A stretch of 64,000 nucleotides of DNA from Adiantum capillus-veneris (taxonomy: Eukaryota; Streptophyta; Polypodiopsida; Polypodiales; Pteridaceae). Numbering within the stretch: the first letter of the stretch is position 1; the number at the start of each line of letters is the position of its first letter. The stretch lies in the NCBI GenBank assembly GCA_014529385.2, contig CM043955.1, forward strand, positions 147,723,140 through 147,787,139. Direction: 5' to 3'. The translations under genes were made by a program, and so were the position numbers. Shown here in pieces: positions 63,128 to 64,000 of the stretch. The notes beneath the pieces were generated by a model. The model did not search any database and had not been told where the DNA came from. It saw only the letters and a list, made by a program, of their open reading frames with translations.

Positions 63128-63590
63128 TTAGCCCCACCTCACATGAAACTCAATGTGAGCTTGAATATCAATGTAAATTTTGCATGCATATATTCCAAGG
63201 CATTGCCAAGCACAACATCGTTGCTCATATCTAGCCACCAACATACTCCAAGAAACAACATCTCGGTCATCAAGCCCCTCAAGCACTTTTGTGCTATTAG
63301 AAGTGCACCACATTAGGCATAAATATCGTCCAAAGCTTTGCCACACTTCACATTCAGATTGCATATGAAAACAAAGCATTGCCAATCACCCCATTGATTA
63401 GCATATCCCACAATCATGGTATTCCAAGTGATGACATTTCGGAAAGTAAATTCCTCAAGCAATATTTTCTTTTTGAAGTGCACCACATTTGGCGTACATA
63501 TCAAGCAAAGTAGTGCTAAGTTCAACATGTTTCTCCAATATCGGGTGCTTATCATTAATTCCTTCATAATCCATCTAATTCATCATCCTT
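63128..63590 (-). pseudogene. PPR protein gene fragment
   Basis: - strand frames read L-L-D-M-Y-A-K-C-G-A (about 63514-63485), then F-R-N-V-I-T-W-N-T-M-I-V-G-Y-A-N-Q (about 63440-63390). After a frame change comes D-D-R-D-V-V-S-W-S-M-L-V-A-R-Y-E-Q (about 63270-63220). These are the L/S-type repeats of plant PLS-class pentatricopeptide proteins, which bind organellar RNA and often act in RNA editing. Frameshifts, stops and the lack of other repeats mark a degenerate fragment. Confidence 0.75.
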
Positions 63591-64000
63591 GTCCATGTCT
63601 AGCAAACACAACCACCACCAAATTGAACCAAACCCGAGAAAGTAAACAAAAGCTTGTACTTATGTGATTTTAAAATTGTGCCCACAATGCGGCACGACAA
63701 CGTGTAAAGCCCATGAAGCATTCAAACTTGTGAGATATGCATGGAGCTCGCTATGTGCATGCATCCCTAGTTTCTCTTCAATCCTTTATTGCATTTTTAG
63801 ATATTTAAATACTTTTTAAAATATTTAAAATTAGCCATTGTCCAAAAAATCTCAAAAATACAAATAATTAGTTGATTGTTGTTACCATATAAGTGGTGGT
63901 GATGTGTGTGAACACACTTAGGACCGTCGAGACATTTTTTCCCTCACTAGAAGGTTTTTCCCTCGTCTATTGTGTATATCTTTGAACATCAACAAGTGGA
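63591..64000. other. Intergenic region to the window end
   Basis: AT-rich, with no gene recognised. The PPR gene may have upstream remains here, but none could be read. Confidence 0.5.

Overview
The window is nuclear DNA from a land plant. The evidence is two intron-bearing plant-type nuclear genes for mitochondrial proteins, a broken pentatricopeptide-repeat (PPR) gene of the plant-organelle type, and dense Ty3/gypsy, Ty1/copia, LINE, SINE-like and hAT remains separated by long CT/GA microsatellites. A fern or other seedless plant is possible, but the sequence alone does not settle this.

Layout. 1-2700: fragment of a LINE reverse-transcriptase C-terminus, a near-perfect hairpin and two CT microsatellites. 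2701-11501: complete but decayed Ty3/gypsy element A (+ strand; TGTCA...TTACA LTRs, iMet-type primer site). 11502-18600: mostly featureless AT-rich DNA with a tRNA-like SINE carrying inverted arms, small tandem repeats, a long CT tract and a broken hAT transposase. About 18620-39514: a three-element nest. The oldest part is element D (- strand), an LTR element with no visible polymerase and a coiled-coil ORF. Element B (+ strand, 18653-27350) sits in one LTR of D and element C (- strand, 31250-39100) in the other. 40267-46703: Ty1/copia element E (+ strand) carrying a deleted relative, F (- strand, 42954-45152). 47160-47975: antisense piece of a B-family LTR. 48509-48972: two exons of an ISCA2-like iron-sulfur assembly gene. 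50078-52041: complete five-exon gene for mitochondrial ribosomal protein bL21. 52100-56650: SINE-like promoter, a long G tract and a copia remnant. 56961-61880: decayed full-length LINE bounded by GA tracts. 62300-64000: repeats and a PPR pseudogene.

The host content is small: RPL21M serves the mitochondrial ribosome, and the ISCA2-like fragment belongs to the mitochondrial Fe-S pathway. The rest is a layered record of transposition. Target-site duplications can be read for A (one mismatch), B, E and F, and shared target sequence shows the order D, then B and C, and E, then F. B is the youngest by LTR identity and its coding capacity is almost intact. I found no CRISPR, rRNA or intact tRNA gene. 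The least familiar items are non-autonomous element D, the copia deletion derivative F with its different U5, the conserved D-P-G/S protease motif in the three Ty3 elements, and the SINE with inverted arms.
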